From: Pseudomonas allokribbensis | GTDB lineage: Bacteria; Pseudomonadota; Gammaproteobacteria; Pseudomonadales; Pseudomonadaceae | Reading direction: 5' to 3' | NCBI RefSeq assembly: GCF_014863605.1 | Contig: NZ_CP062252.1 | Location: forward strand, 939,001 to 1,003,000 | Length of the DNA: 64,000 nt | Part shown: one piece after another, positions 18,392 to 28,446 of the stretch | Position numbering within the stretch: the first letter of the stretch is position 1 | How the letters are laid out: every line of letters begins with the position of its first letter | Made by a program: the position numbers and the translations under genes | The notes under the pieces: model-generated | Database searches by the model: none | Seen by the model: only the letters and a program-made list of their open reading frames with translations | What the model was told of the DNA's origin: nothing

Positions 18392-20920
18392 TCAGTAAAC
18401 GTCGCGGCGATAACGACCCTGTTCGATCAGGCGTTCGACTTCGGCGGCCCCCAGCACTTCATTCAGCACTTGATCCACGCCCGAAGCCATTCCCTGCAAG
18501 CTGCCGCAGATGTAGATCACGGCACCGTCCGCCAGCCATTTCTTCAGCTCGGCAGCCGACTCGCGCAAGCGATCCTGTACGTAAATCTTCTCGGCTTGAT
18601 CCCGCGAGAACGCCAGGTCCAGTCGCGCCAGATCACCGTTGATCAGCCACTCCTCCAGCTCTGCACGACAGAGGAAATCGTGTTCCCGGTTGCGCTCGCC
18701 GAACAGCAGCCAGTGGCGTTGCTGCCCGTCGGCAATCCGCGCCTTGAGCAAGCTGCGCAGGCCGGCAAGGCCGGTGCCGTTGCCCAGCAAGATCATCGGC
18801 ACCGGCTGGTTCGGCAGATGGAAGCCGCTGTTGCGGCGTACCCGCAGACTGATACTGCCGCCTACCTGCGCATGTTCGGTCAGCCATCCGGAACCGATGC
18901 CGAGGGTGCCGTCAGAATGCTGTTCCTGACGCACGATCAATTCCAGCACGCCGTCGGCAGCAATCGAGGCGATCGAGTATTCGCGCATCGCCAGCGGCAC
19001 CATCGCATCGACCAGCGCCTGGGCATGCAGGCCCACCAGATGGGCGCGGTGTTCGGGCAACTGGCGGGTGGCGAGGGCGACTTCCAGCGATTCTTCCAGG
19101 CCGTTGACCTTCACGCAGGTTTCGCCACGAATGCCGAGGCCGTCGAGGAAATGTTCGATGGCCCACGGGCAATTGCGTGGCAACACTTCCACCAGATCGC
19201 CAGCGAGCCAGCTGCTGGTGTCAGGCGCCGAGAGACCCAGCAGGAAAACCGGTGAACCGCTGCTGTCAGGGTTCATCAGTTCGCGGCGTTCCAGCGTCCA
19301 GTTGCTGTAGCTCGGTGCCTGCCAGGTGTCGACCGGTGCTTGCCCGGTGATCAGGCCGAGCTGGGTCTGCCAGTGACGCAGTGCGTAAGGATCACCATTG
19401 TCGACCTCCACCGGAGCGAACAGCGTCTTGCCGCCATGCTCGCCCAGCCATTGGTGCAGGCGTCGGGCGAAACCGCAGAAGTGCTGATACTGACGGTCGC
19501 CGAGACCGAGTACGGCGTAATTGAGGCTGTCGAGGGTCGAGGCGCTGTTCAGCACTTTGCGCTCGAAACCGCGAGCGCTGTCCGGTGCTTCGCCGTCGCC
19601 GAAGGTGCTGACCACGAACAGCGCATTGTTGGATTCCTGCAGATCCTGCTCGCTGACATTCGCCAGCGGCTGCACCTTCACCGGCAATCCTGCTGCCTGC
19701 AACTGGCCGGCGGTCTGCCACGCCAGTTGCTCGGCAAAACCGCTCTGGCTGGCGAAACCGATCAACCATGCCGGGGTGTCACCGGTCGGTTGCTCGAGGC
19801 CTTGGCGGGCATCTTTGATCTGCTTTTTCTTGCGGCGGCGATCGAGGTACAACAGCCATCCGGTGATAAAGAACAGCGGCATCAGCACCGCTGCGACTGT
19901 CACGATGATTCGCCCGACCAGACCGAAATAGCTGCCGACGTGCAGCGCGTAAATGCTGGTCAGCAATTGCGCCTTGAAGCTTTTGTCGGCGTAGCGGTCG
20001 ACGCGTTTGACGACGCCGGTGGCCGGGTCGAGGGTGATCTGGTTCAGCGCGCGCTCGTGGGGCGAGCTGTCGAGCAGATAGAACACGGTCGCCGGTTGGC
20101 CGGCCACAGGCGGCATTCGGATGTTGTAGGAGGCGAGGCCTGGACCTGCGGAGCTGTAGATGCTGACCCACATTGCGGCGTAATCGGCAGTCGGCGCCGG
20201 ACCTTCGGGTGCCGGGCCGCGTCCACCGCGCACGCGTTCGTTTTGCGGCGCATCGGAAAGCAGTCTGGTCAGGCCTTTGTTGTACCACTCGTAGGACCAG
20301 GACAGACCGGTCAGCGCCAGCAGCAGGTAAACCAGCATGCACCAGGTGCCGAACACCGAGTGCAGGTCCCAGTTGAAGCTGCGGCCCTTTTTCTTCCAGT
20401 CCAGGGTCAGCCACACGCGCCAGCTGTTCCACTGACGCGGCCAGCGCAGGTACAGGCCGGACAGGCAGAAGAACAGCAGCATCAGGGTGCAGGCGCCGGT
20501 GATGTTGCGACCGGTGTCGCCCATGGCGAGGAACCGGTGCAGTTGCAGCATCAGGCCGAAGAAGTCCTGGCCGGTGGCCTCGCCCTTGAACTCGGCGGTG
20601 TAGGGATCGAAGTAGCGCATCTCGCCACGACGCTCACCTTTCGGCGGGGTGAACCAGACGCGTCCGGCGGTGCCGCTTTCGGTTTCGACCGAGAGCATCG
20701 AGACTTTCTTGCCCGAGGCCGCTTCGATGTGCGCCACCAGGTCGGCGGGCGGCAGGACGCCGGCCACCTGCTTCTCCACCTGCAACACGGATGGGTTGAG
20801 GGCTTTCAGGATCTCGTCCTGAAACGAATAGGCAGCGCCGGTGATGCCCATCAGGGCCAGCACCAGCCCGGCAGTGATGCCAAAAAACCAGTGCAACTGG
20901 AACAGGGTTTTCTTCAACAC
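18392..20920 (-). CDS. piuB: PepSY membrane / flavodoxin / FAD-NADPH reductase fusion (PiuB-like)
   Basis: 842 residues. Residues ~1-370 are a PepSY-associated membrane module with about four helices ([20 protein letters not shown] at the start). Residues ~385-520 are a flavodoxin-like FMN domain ([40 protein letters not shown]). The rest is an FAD/NADPH oxidoreductase with [19 protein letters not shown] and a C-terminal [10 protein letters not shown]. The order suggests an inner-membrane reductase that moves electrons from NADPH to the periplasm, probably to release iron from imported siderophore. Same order as P. aeruginosa PA4513 beside piuA. It starts 132 bases after the piuA stop. Confidence 0.9.
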   Translation of the reverse strand: MLKKTLFQLHWFFGITAGLVLALMGITGAAYSFQDEILKALNPSVLQVEKQVAGVLPPADLVAHIEAASGKKVSMLSVETESGTAGRVWFTPPKGERRGEMRYFDPYTAEFKGEATGQDFFGLMLQLHRFLAMGDTGRNITGACTLMLLFFCLSGLYLRWPRQWNSWRVWLTLDWKKKGRSFNWDLHSVFGTWCMLVYLLLALTGLSWSYEWYNKGLTRLLSDAPQNERVRGGRGPAPEGPAPTADYAAMWVSIYSSAGPGLASYNIRMPPVAGQPATVFYLLDSSPHERALNQITLDPATGVVKRVDRYADKSFKAQLLTSIYALHVGSYFGLVGRIIVTVAAVLMPLFFITGWLLYLDRRRKKKQIKDARQGLEQPTGDTPAWLIGFASQSGFAEQLAWQTAGQLQAAGLPVKVQPLANVSEQDLQESNNALFVVSTFGDGEAPDSARGFERKVLNSASTLDSLNYAVLGLGDRQYQHFCGFARRLHQWLGEHGGKTLFAPVEVDNGDPYALRHWQTQLGLITGQAPVDTWQAPSYSNWTLERRELMNPDSSGSPVFLLGLSAPDTSSWLAGDLVEVLPRNCPWAIEHFLDGLGIRGETCVKVNGLEESLEVALATRQLPEHRAHLVGLHAQALVDAMVPLAMREYSIASIAADGVLELIVRQEQHSDGTLGIGSGWLTEHAQVGGSISLRVRRNSGFHLPNQPVPMILLGNGTGLAGLRSLLKARIADGQQRHWLLFGERNREHDFLCRAELEEWLINGDLARLDLAFSRDQAEKIYVQDRLRESAAELKKWLADGAVIYICGSLQGMASGVDQVLNEVLGAAEVERLIEQGRYRRDVY

Positions 20921-21052
20921 GTCGCTTGCCTTGTCCGTTCGGAAATTGTGTTCACGGCGAGCATTATGCCGTGGCTTATCGAGAAACGTTCTTTATTACG
21001 CACAAAAGCCCCGTTCAAGTGAATGAACGGGGCCCGAGGCTTCCGGCTTCTA

Positions 21053-23377
21053 TCAGAAGTGGAAGTTGGTGCTCAGCAATGCCGTACGGCCCGCCGCCTG
21101 GTTGGCGAAGTGAGTCGAGAAGGCTTTGTCGTAGTAGGTTTCGTTGGTCAGGTTCTGCACGTTCAGTTGCAGGTCGACGTTCTTGGTCAGCTTGTACGCA
21201 GCCATCGCGTCGTAGCGAACGTAGGAATCGACCATGGTGGTGTTGGCCACGCTGCCGAACACGTCATCCACGTAGAACGCACCGCCACCGATGGTCAGCT
21301 TCGGCGTGACCTGGTAAGTGGTCCACAGGCTGGCGCTGTTTTTCGGCGTGTTAGGCAGTTCGTTGCCGTCGGTGGCACGGTTCAGCGGGCCGCCATCCAC
21401 TTGCTCGCTGTCCATGTAGGCGTAACCGGCGAACACTTGCCACTTGTCGGTGATCTTGCCGCTGGCCGACAGCTCGATACCTTGTACACGAGTCTTGCCG
21501 GCGTTTTCGTACGACGTGGTATCAACCTGGACACGCGCGTTTTCTTTCTCGGTGCGGAAGATGTCGGCGGTCAGCGACAGGCGATCGTTCAACAGATCCC
21601 ACTTGGTGCCGATTTCGTAGTTCTTGGTGGTTTCCGGCTCCATGTCGCTCTTGAGCAGGTTGCCGTTGCGATCGGTGGTGCCGCCCAGCGGGTTGCCGTC
21701 CATGCCTTCGCCCAGGGTGTTGCCCGGTGGCGTGGCGGAAGTGGCGTAGGACGCGTAGATGCTGCCGTTCTCTGCCGGTTTGTAGACGATGCCGAACTGA
21801 CCGGTGACGAACTCGCTGGTGTCTGCACCTTTGGCGGTGGTGGTGCCAGCGTTGTTGTAGGTGTGGTAGCCGGTTTCGAAGTGGTCGTAACGCAGGCCCA
21901 TGTTCACCAGCCATTGCTGGGACAGTTCCAGGGTGTCGAACACATACAGCGCGTAAGTATCGGACTGGGTGTCAGTGCCGGCGTAGTTGCGCGAAATGGC
22001 GCCGTTCCACGGATCGTTCGGGTTCGGGTTCGACAGCGAGGTGCAGTTGTAGCCGCTCGACGCGCCGATCATCGACGGGGTGCAGTTGGTGCTGGACGGC
22101 ACGTTGGTGGTGCGCGGCGTGGTATCGGTGTTGACGTTGTAAGAGGACTTGCGGCTTTCCTCACGGGTGTATTCGACACCGGTGGAGAAGCTGTTCTTGA
22201 AGCCTGCAACGTAGAAGTTACCGAACAGGTCAGTCTGGTTGGTGGTGGTCTCGGTGTTGCTCACTCGAGTGTTCGCACGACGCCAGACGCTGCCGTTGTT
22301 GACGTTGCCCTTGCTGTCGTCCGGCTGGGTCAGGATGTAATCCTGCATGCTGGTGCCGTGACGCAGAGTGTTCTTGATGGTCAGCGAGTCATTCAGGTCA
22401 TGCTCGATGGCGAACGTCGCGGTGTCGGTACGACCCTTGCGGAAGTCGCGACCGTCCAGACCGTAGAAGTTGCTGTGATCGCCGCCCGAGTACGGCTTGT
22501 CCGGATTGGACTTGGTACGTGCCGCCGAGCCGGCAGCCGGAATGGTGTACGGGATGCCCGAGTCCGGCGTGTCGTTGCTTTCGAGATGGTAGTAGTCGAG
22601 GTTGACGCGAGTATCGGTGCCCAGGCCGAAGGCCAGGGATGGCGCGATGCCCCAGCGGTCGTAGTCGACGCTGTCGCGACCGGCGACGTTGCTCTCGTGG
22701 CTCATCAGGTTCAGACGGCCGGCTGCGGTGTCGCTGAACTGGTAGTTGCCGTCCAGGGTGTAGCGCTGGGTCTGGTCGGAACCCCAGGTGAAACCACCGT
22801 CGAACGAGTTGCCCAGGTGCGCTTTCTTGCTCACCAGGTTGATGCTGCCGCCCGCCGCGCCGCGACCGCCAATGGCGGAGTTCGGGCCCTTGCTGACTTC
22901 GATGTTTTCCACGGCGAAGATCTCGCGGCTCTGCGAACCGGTGTCGCGCACGCCGTCGAGGTAGGTGTCGCCCTGGGCGTCGAAACCACGGATGAACGGA
23001 CGGTCGCCCTGCGGGTTGCCACCTTCACCGGCACCGAAAGTGATGCCCGGTACGGTGCGCAGCGCGTCCTGCATGTTCAGGGCGCCGGTGTCCTTCAGGA
23101 CTTGTTGCGGAATAACGGTGACCGAGCGCGGCGTATCGACCAGCGGCGCGGTGTACTTGGGCGAGGAGGCTTTCTCGACCTGGTAGGACGTCGAGTCCTG
23201 GGCTTCGCCGGTGATGGCGGTGGCGTCCAGGGCGATGGCATTGCCGGAGGCTTTGCTGTCGGTCTTTTCAGCGGCGAACACCATGTGGCCAGCGGAGCCG
23301 GCGGTGATTGCCACGCCGATGGCGGAAGCGAGCAGACGTGGTGAACTGACCGGTAATTGTGCTTGTTGACGTGCCAT
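21053..23377 (-). CDS. piuA: TonB-dependent siderophore receptor PiuA
   Basis: 774 residues. Start ATG at 23375-23377 (MARQQAQLPV) with GGGGAGGGGA upstream; the longer in-frame start is in the promoter region. Signal peptide to ~37. Plug domain ~65-200 with SVTVIPQQVLKDTGALNMQD and FIRGFDAQGDTYLDGVRD; 22-strand barrel to the C-terminal Phe (LLSTNFHF). It belongs to the Fiu/PiuA catecholate group, which imports catechol-type ferric complexes and siderophore-drug conjugates. It is divergent from piuC and upstream of piuB, as in P. aeruginosa. Probably Fur-regulated. Confidence 0.94.
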   Translation of the reverse strand: MARQQAQLPVSSPRLLASAIGVAITAGSAGHMVFAAEKTDSKASGNAIALDATAITGEAQDSTSYQVEKASSPKYTAPLVDTPRSVTVIPQQVLKDTGALNMQDALRTVPGITFGAGEGGNPQGDRPFIRGFDAQGDTYLDGVRDTGSQSREIFAVENIEVSKGPNSAIGGRGAAGGSINLVSKKAHLGNSFDGGFTWGSDQTQRYTLDGNYQFSDTAAGRLNLMSHESNVAGRDSVDYDRWGIAPSLAFGLGTDTRVNLDYYHLESNDTPDSGIPYTIPAAGSAARTKSNPDKPYSGGDHSNFYGLDGRDFRKGRTDTATFAIEHDLNDSLTIKNTLRHGTSMQDYILTQPDDSKGNVNNGSVWRRANTRVSNTETTTNQTDLFGNFYVAGFKNSFSTGVEYTREESRKSSYNVNTDTTPRTTNVPSSTNCTPSMIGASSGYNCTSLSNPNPNDPWNGAISRNYAGTDTQSDTYALYVFDTLELSQQWLVNMGLRYDHFETGYHTYNNAGTTTAKGADTSEFVTGQFGIVYKPAENGSIYASYATSATPPGNTLGEGMDGNPLGGTTDRNGNLLKSDMEPETTKNYEIGTKWDLLNDRLSLTADIFRTEKENARVQVDTTSYENAGKTRVQGIELSASGKITDKWQVFAGYAYMDSEQVDGGPLNRATDGNELPNTPKNSASLWTTYQVTPKLTIGGGAFYVDDVFGSVANTTMVDSYVRYDAMAAYKLTKNVDLQLNVQNLTNETYYDKAFSTHFANQAAGRTALLSTNFHF

Positions 23378-23425
23378 TTTTATTCCCCTCCCCAAGGATT
23401 TGAGGCGGCGGAATATAGGGTAAAC

Positions 23426-23554
23426 AGGTATTCGTATCAATTGCGAAACATTGCTATCCGCACTGAATTTACATTCTTTACAATTTAACCTTACGGTTTT
23501 TGCCAGTTCATTCGTCTAGCGGGTTTTACACAGCCAATAAGAATCAATACCATT
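23426..23554. promoter_or_regulatory. Divergent piuA/piuC promoter region with two weak Fur-box candidates
   Basis: At 23426-23444 the minus strand reads GCAATTGATACGAATACCT. At 23536-23554 the plus strand reads AATAAGAATCAATACCATT. By eye each matches about half of the 19-bp Fur consensus, and each sits where it could cover the promoter of one gene. Known iron control of piuA and piuC in P. aeruginosa makes Fur sites likely here. The exact boxes are uncertain. Confidence 0.4.
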
Positions 23555-23584
23555 GCCGCCTCTTTGCCATCAGGTGACTTCGAC

Positions 23585-24265
23585 ATGCTGCTGCACATCC
23601 CCGCTCTGTTCGAGAAAGACGAAGTGCGGCGCATCCGCGAGGCTCTGGAGCAGGCCGACTGGGCCGATGGCAAGATCACCGCCGGCTATCAATCGGCCAA
23701 GGCCAAGCACAATCTGCAACTGCCCGAAGGCCATCCGCTGGCCAAGGAAATCGGCGCCGCGATGCTTGAGCGCCTGTGGAAAAATCCGCTGTTCATGTCC
23801 GCCGCGCTGCCGCACAAGGTATTTCCGCCGTTACTCAACTGCTACACGGCGGGTGGCAGTTTCGATTTCCACATCGACAACGCCGTGCGCCAGCCCAAGG
23901 GCAGCATCGAGCGGGTACGCACCGATCTGTCGGCCACGCTGTTTTTCAGCGAACCCGAGGACTACGACGGCGGCGAGCTGGAAATCCAGGACACCTTCGG
24001 CACCCAGCGCGTGAAACTGCCCGCCGGCGACATGGTGCTTTACCCCGGCACCAGCCTGCATAAAGTCAACGCGGTGACTCGTGGCGCTCGGTATGCCTCG
24101 TTCTTCTGGACCCAAAGCCTGGTGCGCGAGGACAGCCAACGCGCCTTGCTGTTCGAGATGGACGGAGCGATCCAGCAACTCACGCAAGACATGCCCGATC
24201 ACCCTTCGCTGATCCGCCTCACCGGCACCTATCACAACCTGTTGCGCCGTTGGGTCGAGGTCTGA
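23585..24265 (+). CDS. piuC: Fe(II)/2-oxoglutarate-dependent PKHD-type hydroxylase PiuC
   Basis: 226 residues from the ATG at 23585 ([17 protein letters not shown]), preceded by AGGTGA; the length agrees with PA4515. The double-stranded beta-helix iron site is visible: His96-x-Asp98 (FDFHIDNAV) and His159 (TSLHKV), with Arg169 ([10 protein letters not shown]) to hold 2-oxoglutarate. This is the family of E. coli YbiX, found beside catecholate receptors. It probably hydroxylates a siderophore or its product during iron uptake. The next gene starts at the base after its stop. Confidence 0.95.
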   Translation: MLLHIPALFEKDEVRRIREALEQADWADGKITAGYQSAKAKHNLQLPEGHPLAKEIGAAMLERLWKNPLFMSAALPHKVFPPLLNCYTAGGSFDFHIDNAVRQPKGSIERVRTDLSATLFFSEPEDYDGGELEIQDTFGTQRVKLPAGDMVLYPGTSLHKVNAVTRGARYASFFWTQSLVREDSQRALLFEMDGAIQQLTQDMPDHPSLIRLTGTYHNLLRRWVEV

Positions 24266-25024
24266 GTGGCGGACTTTCGGTTACGTCGCGAAGAGGTCCT
24301 CGACGGTGAACGCCTCACCGCCATGCTCGAAGAAAGCCCGGCTCGCGCGGCTCAGGCGATTCTGATGGCGGCAGGTGAGGGCGTGCTCGAAGCGCAGGCG
24401 CTGCTCGGGCAGATTCTGCTTGATGGTCATGGGATTGCTCAGGATCAACCGCTGGCATTGCGCTGGTTTGAAATTGCCGCCGGGCAAGGTCATCTAATGG
24501 CGCGCAACATGCTCGGCCGCTGTCATGAACACGGGTGGGGTTGTGTGGCCGACGCCGAGCGCGCTGCGCGCCATTACCAAACAGCCGCCGACGCGGGGCT
24601 GGATTGGGCGATGTACAACCTGGCAAACCTGCACGCCACCGGGCGTGGAATACCCGAGAACCACGCGCTGGCCCTCGCCTTGTACCGCCGTGCTGCCGAG
24701 TCGGGGCATGCCAAGTCGATGAACCTGCTGGGCCGGTATCTGGAAGAGGGACGTCAATGCCCGCAAGATCTGCCAACGGCCCGCGACTGGTATCGCCGTG
24801 CGGCCGAGGGCGGCGATTTTCGTGGACAGTTCAGTCACGCCGCGATACTTGCCGATGACGGGCGCATCGATGAGGCACTCGGCTGGCTGCGCAAGGCGCT
24901 GGACGGGGGCAGCGTGAATTTCCTGCGAGTCGCCAGTGAGTCTTTGATGAATGCTCAGTACTCGCAAATACGCGCAATGTCCGACGCTTATAAGTTGCGG
25001 CTGGCAGAACTAGTTGCTTTGTAG
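24266..25024 (+). CDS. Sel1-repeat protein downstream of piuC
   Basis: 252 residues from a GTG placed directly after the piuC TGA, so it is translationally coupled. Four to five Sel1-like helix pairs are visible (ALRWFEIAAGQGHLMARNML, AARHYQTAADAGLDWAMYNL, ALALYRRAAESGHAKSMNLL, ARDWYRRAAEGGDFRGQFSH). They form a solenoid that binds protein partners. No signal peptide. Same position as PA4516 in P. aeruginosa. Probably accessory to iron uptake; the partner is unknown. Confidence 0.92.
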   Translation: MADFRLRREEVLDGERLTAMLEESPARAAQAILMAAGEGVLEAQALLGQILLDGHGIAQDQPLALRWFEIAAGQGHLMARNMLGRCHEHGWGCVADAERAARHYQTAADAGLDWAMYNLANLHATGRGIPENHALALALYRRAAESGHAKSMNLLGRYLEEGRQCPQDLPTARDWYRRAAEGGDFRGQFSHAAILADDGRIDEALGWLRKALDGGSVNFLRVASESLMNAQYSQIRAMSDAYKLRLAELVAL

Positions 25025-25259
25025 TTATTTATTTTGCAGTTGATTGATTTAATCAAGTTGATCGGATTGTTGTTCGGTGCTTGCGCGGGTGAGTGGTTTG
25101 TTTGTCTTGATTGCTAATATTTAAGTGCTTGTTGATTATTGTCTTGCTGTCCTAAGGTTGTTTTGCGATGTCGGCGCTCAAGTTGGAATGAGTCGCTCGA
25201 TGATGTCGTATATCTAAAACGACTTTTATTAAATATCCGAAGAAGACAAGGAGTCTCTT
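25025..25259 (+). promoter_or_regulatory. A+T-rich gap ahead of the toxin-like genes
   Basis: 235 bases with no gene and a clearly higher A+T content than the surroundings. A small inverted repeat GTCGT-n9-ACGAC followed by TTTTATT sits at 25205-25230. The ribosome-binding site CAAGGAG precedes 25260. The upstream Sel1 gene has no clear terminator. The base shift fits imported DNA, or a promoter silenced by a nucleoid protein such as MvaT; this is inference. Confidence 0.5.
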
Positions 25260-27479
25260 ATGGAATTCAAGATGGACAGCAAGATTGCCGAGGTCGCCGC
25301 AAAGGCGCCTCGGGTGTTTGTAAGTGCTTCGCTCGGCGAGAGTGAAGAATACAATCGGGAAACCGGTATTCAATTAACCAAAGAACAGATTGTCAGCCTG
25401 CGCAAGTATGAAGTGCTGGGGTTGTCGCTTCCCGTTCGGCTGGCGGATGTCGTTGCCTATCTAAACTATGGCGCCGGGGATGCAGGGGGCGTTGGTCTCA
25501 AGGCAGCAGACTTTCTGCGGACATTCACCTACACCTATGACCATGCGAAACGCTGGTCGCCGTTGCGTGAAAAAATCATGCTCACCGGGACTGATCTGAA
25601 GATTTTTGCCGGCAGCATTATTCGTACGGGTGAAGGAATCGTAGAGATCTACGAAGACCTGAAAGCCTCCAGGTATCTGGAGGAATACGATATCAATACG
25701 CCGGAAGAGTATCTGGAGTTGAAACGCACGATTCCGGGTCTTCCAGACCTGGGTTTGCCGTCCGGTGATGTGCCAGAAATCAAGGTCTACCTCAATGACA
25801 TGCTGGCCAAAGTCATGCAATGCCACGCGAAGGCCGAGTATGTCAGATCAGAGCTCGACAGTTTTGGCGCTGACATGCGCGAGATCGTGCTGCCGGAGAT
25901 CAGGCTGCGACTGGAGTTCGTGTCGCGCAATACCTATCAGGCAGACATCCAGGCCCTGCAGGACGAAATCGACCAGCGCTCGAAAGAAATCGATGAGCTG
26001 AACAAACAATATGATCAGTTGGTTCAGGAAGCGATCAGGTCAGCAGCGACACTGAATATCGGTGGTTTGATTCTCGGCATCTATCAGGGCGTCAAGGCTG
26101 AAAAAATCCGCAAGGAGCGAAACAGGTTGAAGGCAGAGCAACAGGCTTCCAACCAGGTAATGGCCAGCAAAAACCAGACGCTGAGTTCCCTGAACAAAGT
26201 GCGCGATGATTTACAGAACCTGAGTTATGTAGCGATTGAAGCTGAAGTCGCCACGCAAAACCTGATGCTGGTCTGGAATGCACTGAGTACTTATATCACT
26301 GCATCTGTCAAAGAAGTTGATCTGCTTGAGGAAGCCACTTCCCTGAGGAAATTCAAAAATCAGATTCTCGGCATTATTGATCCGTGGGAGCAGATCAAGG
26401 TGAGTTCCGATCAGCTGTTGGATGTCTTCGCTGCGGCAGATAAAGAATATGGAAACCGCTTTACAGTATTCGGGAGTAAAACAACTATGTTGTCGCCAAA
26501 TAATCATCCAGCCGTTTCGGATTTTGACATCGTTGCTTTGCGTTCCTGCGCTGCAGCTGTTCAAACAAGCAATGTCACTGCACAAATGCTGGGTGAGCAA
26601 TTCAATTATCTGCCGGGTACCGTCCGCACAATGAATGGGCTGACGGTGGCTATCCAGAAAGCTACATTCGAACTTCGTAATCAGGCCCAGACTACGGGGA
26701 TCAATCTGGAGCGTGCGCAGAACAAGCTGGAAATATCTCAGGCCGAACTTCTCGAATATCCGGAAGACGCGGATGAAATCCGCGAGGAAATGGAAAGCGA
26801 ACTCAAGAATGTATCGATGAAAATCTCCGAGCACACAGGTGACTTGAAGATGACGCACAGCAGCTTGAGTGCCGCCTATGACCGATCGGCTTCGGCGCAA
26901 TGGATCGTGACGCTGCAGCAGGACCGGGCTTTCACGGAGGCACTGAAGGTCAAATCGGAAGAAAAAGTCGTCGATTTCGAAAAGCAGATGAAAGCGGTAT
27001 CTGAAGCGCTCGAGCTGATCGCGAAAGCCGGTGTGGAGAAAATCGGTCAGGAAGCCCAACTGACACTGGATAACCTGAAAGCACTGGGGCTGGCACCACC
27101 GCAGGTTCAAGTCGCGTTGTTCGCCATTGATACCTTGAAAAAAATGATCGCGGGTATCGGTGAGGCCATTTCCTATCTGAACATGCTGGCGGGTTACAAC
27201 CAGATCAAGGATAAGGCGGCTGATCTGAGGGCGCAGTTGAAGAAGCACGTCAACGAGATCGCCCAGATCGATGGAAAGATTCAACTGGTGCAAGTCCTCG
27301 ACCAACTGGACGAAGAGCGTTGGAGTTACGTGAATGAGTTCTCGAATCTGGTGGCCGTATTCGAGTCTTTCGCCCGAGACTTCAAACAGGACAAGTCGCA
27401 GCCTGCCGAGCAACGGACGGCTGCCGCACTCACCCGGATTGCCGACGTCAGGCAGTATCTGAAAACGCTTCAGCAGTAA
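25260..27479 (+). CDS. XaxA-like alpha-pore-forming toxin subunit, unusually long
   Basis: 739 residues, about 330 more than XaxA/YaxA (near 410). Residues ~38-400 follow the XaxA pattern: LTKEQIVSLRKYEVLGLSLP, then FLRTFTYTYDHAKRWSPLRE, KIMLTGTDLKIFAGSI, a coiled coil (~225-262), a hydrophobic head segment (262-277, AATLNIGGLILGIYQG) and KAEKIRKERNRL. Residues ~420-739 form a second helical region with a long coiled coil (~475-545) and another hydrophobic stretch (~609-645). No signal peptide. In Xenorhabdus and Yersinia the A and B subunits build a lytic pore. The extra half could be a fused B-like subunit or a duplication. RBS CAAGGAG. Base composition is more A+T-rich than neighbours, and the gene interrupts the piu-speC order. 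Confidence 0.8.
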   Translation: MEFKMDSKIAEVAAKAPRVFVSASLGESEEYNRETGIQLTKEQIVSLRKYEVLGLSLPVRLADVVAYLNYGAGDAGGVGLKAADFLRTFTYTYDHAKRWSPLREKIMLTGTDLKIFAGSIIRTGEGIVEIYEDLKASRYLEEYDINTPEEYLELKRTIPGLPDLGLPSGDVPEIKVYLNDMLAKVMQCHAKAEYVRSELDSFGADMREIVLPEIRLRLEFVSRNTYQADIQALQDEIDQRSKEIDELNKQYDQLVQEAIRSAATLNIGGLILGIYQGVKAEKIRKERNRLKAEQQASNQVMASKNQTLSSLNKVRDDLQNLSYVAIEAEVATQNLMLVWNALSTYITASVKEVDLLEEATSLRKFKNQILGIIDPWEQIKVSSDQLLDVFAAADKEYGNRFTVFGSKTTMLSPNNHPAVSDFDIVALRSCAAAVQTSNVTAQMLGEQFNYLPGTVRTMNGLTVAIQKATFELRNQAQTTGINLERAQNKLEISQAELLEYPEDADEIREEMESELKNVSMKISEHTGDLKMTHSSLSAAYDRSASAQWIVTLQQDRAFTEALKVKSEEKVVDFEKQMKAVSEALELIAKAGVEKIGQEAQLTLDNLKALGLAPPQVQVALFAIDTLKKMIAGIGEAISYLNMLAGYNQIKDKAADLRAQLKKHVNEIAQIDGKIQLVQVLDQLDEERWSYVNEFSNLVAVFESFARDFKQDKSQPAEQRTAAALTRIADVRQYLKTLQQ

Positions 27480-27491
27480 GGAGTCGAGGCG

Positions 27492-28403
27492 GTGGGTGTC
27501 GTGCCCACCGTCTCCCGATCAGTCATGAATACACTTGCCTATGAGTTCTGCGCAGCACAACGGCGGACACTGGACCGATATACCAATTTCCTGGTTTCTC
27601 TTCACCCTACCTTCAACAACATTCCTTTGGTGTTTGAGCGCCGCAGAGCCAGCGGTCATCAACTGGCCGTACTGGACAACGATTCGCGTTTGAACAATGC
27701 CAGCTTCAATGCGCGCTACTTGCAGGAGTTCTGGCAATGCACCGAAGACGCTCGGCGCCTGTGCAGCACTTATGTTGCGGATCTCGCCCTGTTCACTGCT
27801 GAAACTCAGGAAATCATCAAAAACACTTCAAGGAACGAGCCCCTCAGTCAGGTGGATTTCAAGTTGTACAGTTTATCCAGGTCGCCAACCTGGAAGTTGT
27901 TTCCCCCCACCGATGTGCCGGACCTTGTTCACGAACTGGCACTTCGGTTTTCCTCGTTGAGGGCGGCGATACGCCAACTGAAATACACCATCGCTGAGGT
28001 GCATGACGAGTCGTTCGGGCTTAAGTCGGTGTTCATCAGGGCGATGGATCATCGCTCGTGCCAGTGTCATACCCAACCAACAGTGGTCGAGGAGTTGTTT
28101 CGCGAAGCGCGTACAGCACCAGTCTGGGACTTCGCTTGGTCGTCAGCTGATCCGCTCGTAAAAGCCGCAGAGTACAAAACCGATATCGCCGCGTTGTTTA
28201 ACGGACTGGCTTCCGTGAGTTTGCAACTCAGCGTGTTTCTCGAAGAGACCGGCTTGCGCATCGATACTGTGTTCAATGAGTTGTTGAGAGCTGAACGTGT
28301 ATCGAAACTCGGGGAGTTGAATTTCCAGCTCGCCGCCTCGAAGGAGGGCGCTGAAGAGTTCATGGCGATGATCAATCACCTAGAGACTTGGCTGCGCAAA
28401 TAA
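27492..28403 (+). CDS. Helical partner of the XaxA-like protein (possible B subunit)
   Basis: 303 residues from a GTG with AAGGAG eight bases upstream; an alternative ATG at 27525 (MNTLAYEF) has no good site. Twelve bases after the toxin-like gene, so co-transcribed. Almost wholly alpha-helical and soluble, with no signal peptide. The C-terminal ~60 residues hold a mild hydrophobic helix (ALFNGLASVSLQLSVFLEET) and an amphipathic tail. A CQCH patch lies mid-protein. Gene order fits a XaxB-type second subunit (~350 residues), but I could not match XaxB motifs. A protector or chaperone is an alternative. Confidence 0.65.
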   Translation: MGVVPTVSRSVMNTLAYEFCAAQRRTLDRYTNFLVSLHPTFNNIPLVFERRRASGHQLAVLDNDSRLNNASFNARYLQEFWQCTEDARRLCSTYVADLALFTAETQEIIKNTSRNEPLSQVDFKLYSLSRSPTWKLFPPTDVPDLVHELALRFSSLRAAIRQLKYTIAEVHDESFGLKSVFIRAMDHRSCQCHTQPTVVEELFREARTAPVWDFAWSSADPLVKAAEYKTDIAALFNGLASVSLQLSVFLEETGLRIDTVFNELLRAERVSKLGELNFQLAASKEGAEEFMAMINHLETWLRK

Positions 28404-28431
28404 AAAAGGCCCATGCATGCATGGGCCTTTT
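28404..28431. terminator. Bidirectional terminator between the toxin-like genes and speC
   Basis: A perfect palindrome: AAAAGGCCCATGCA pairs with TGCATGGGCCTTTT. T-runs on both strands let it end both converging transcripts. Confidence 0.9.
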
Positions 28432-28446
28432 CAGTTGAAGCGTCGC

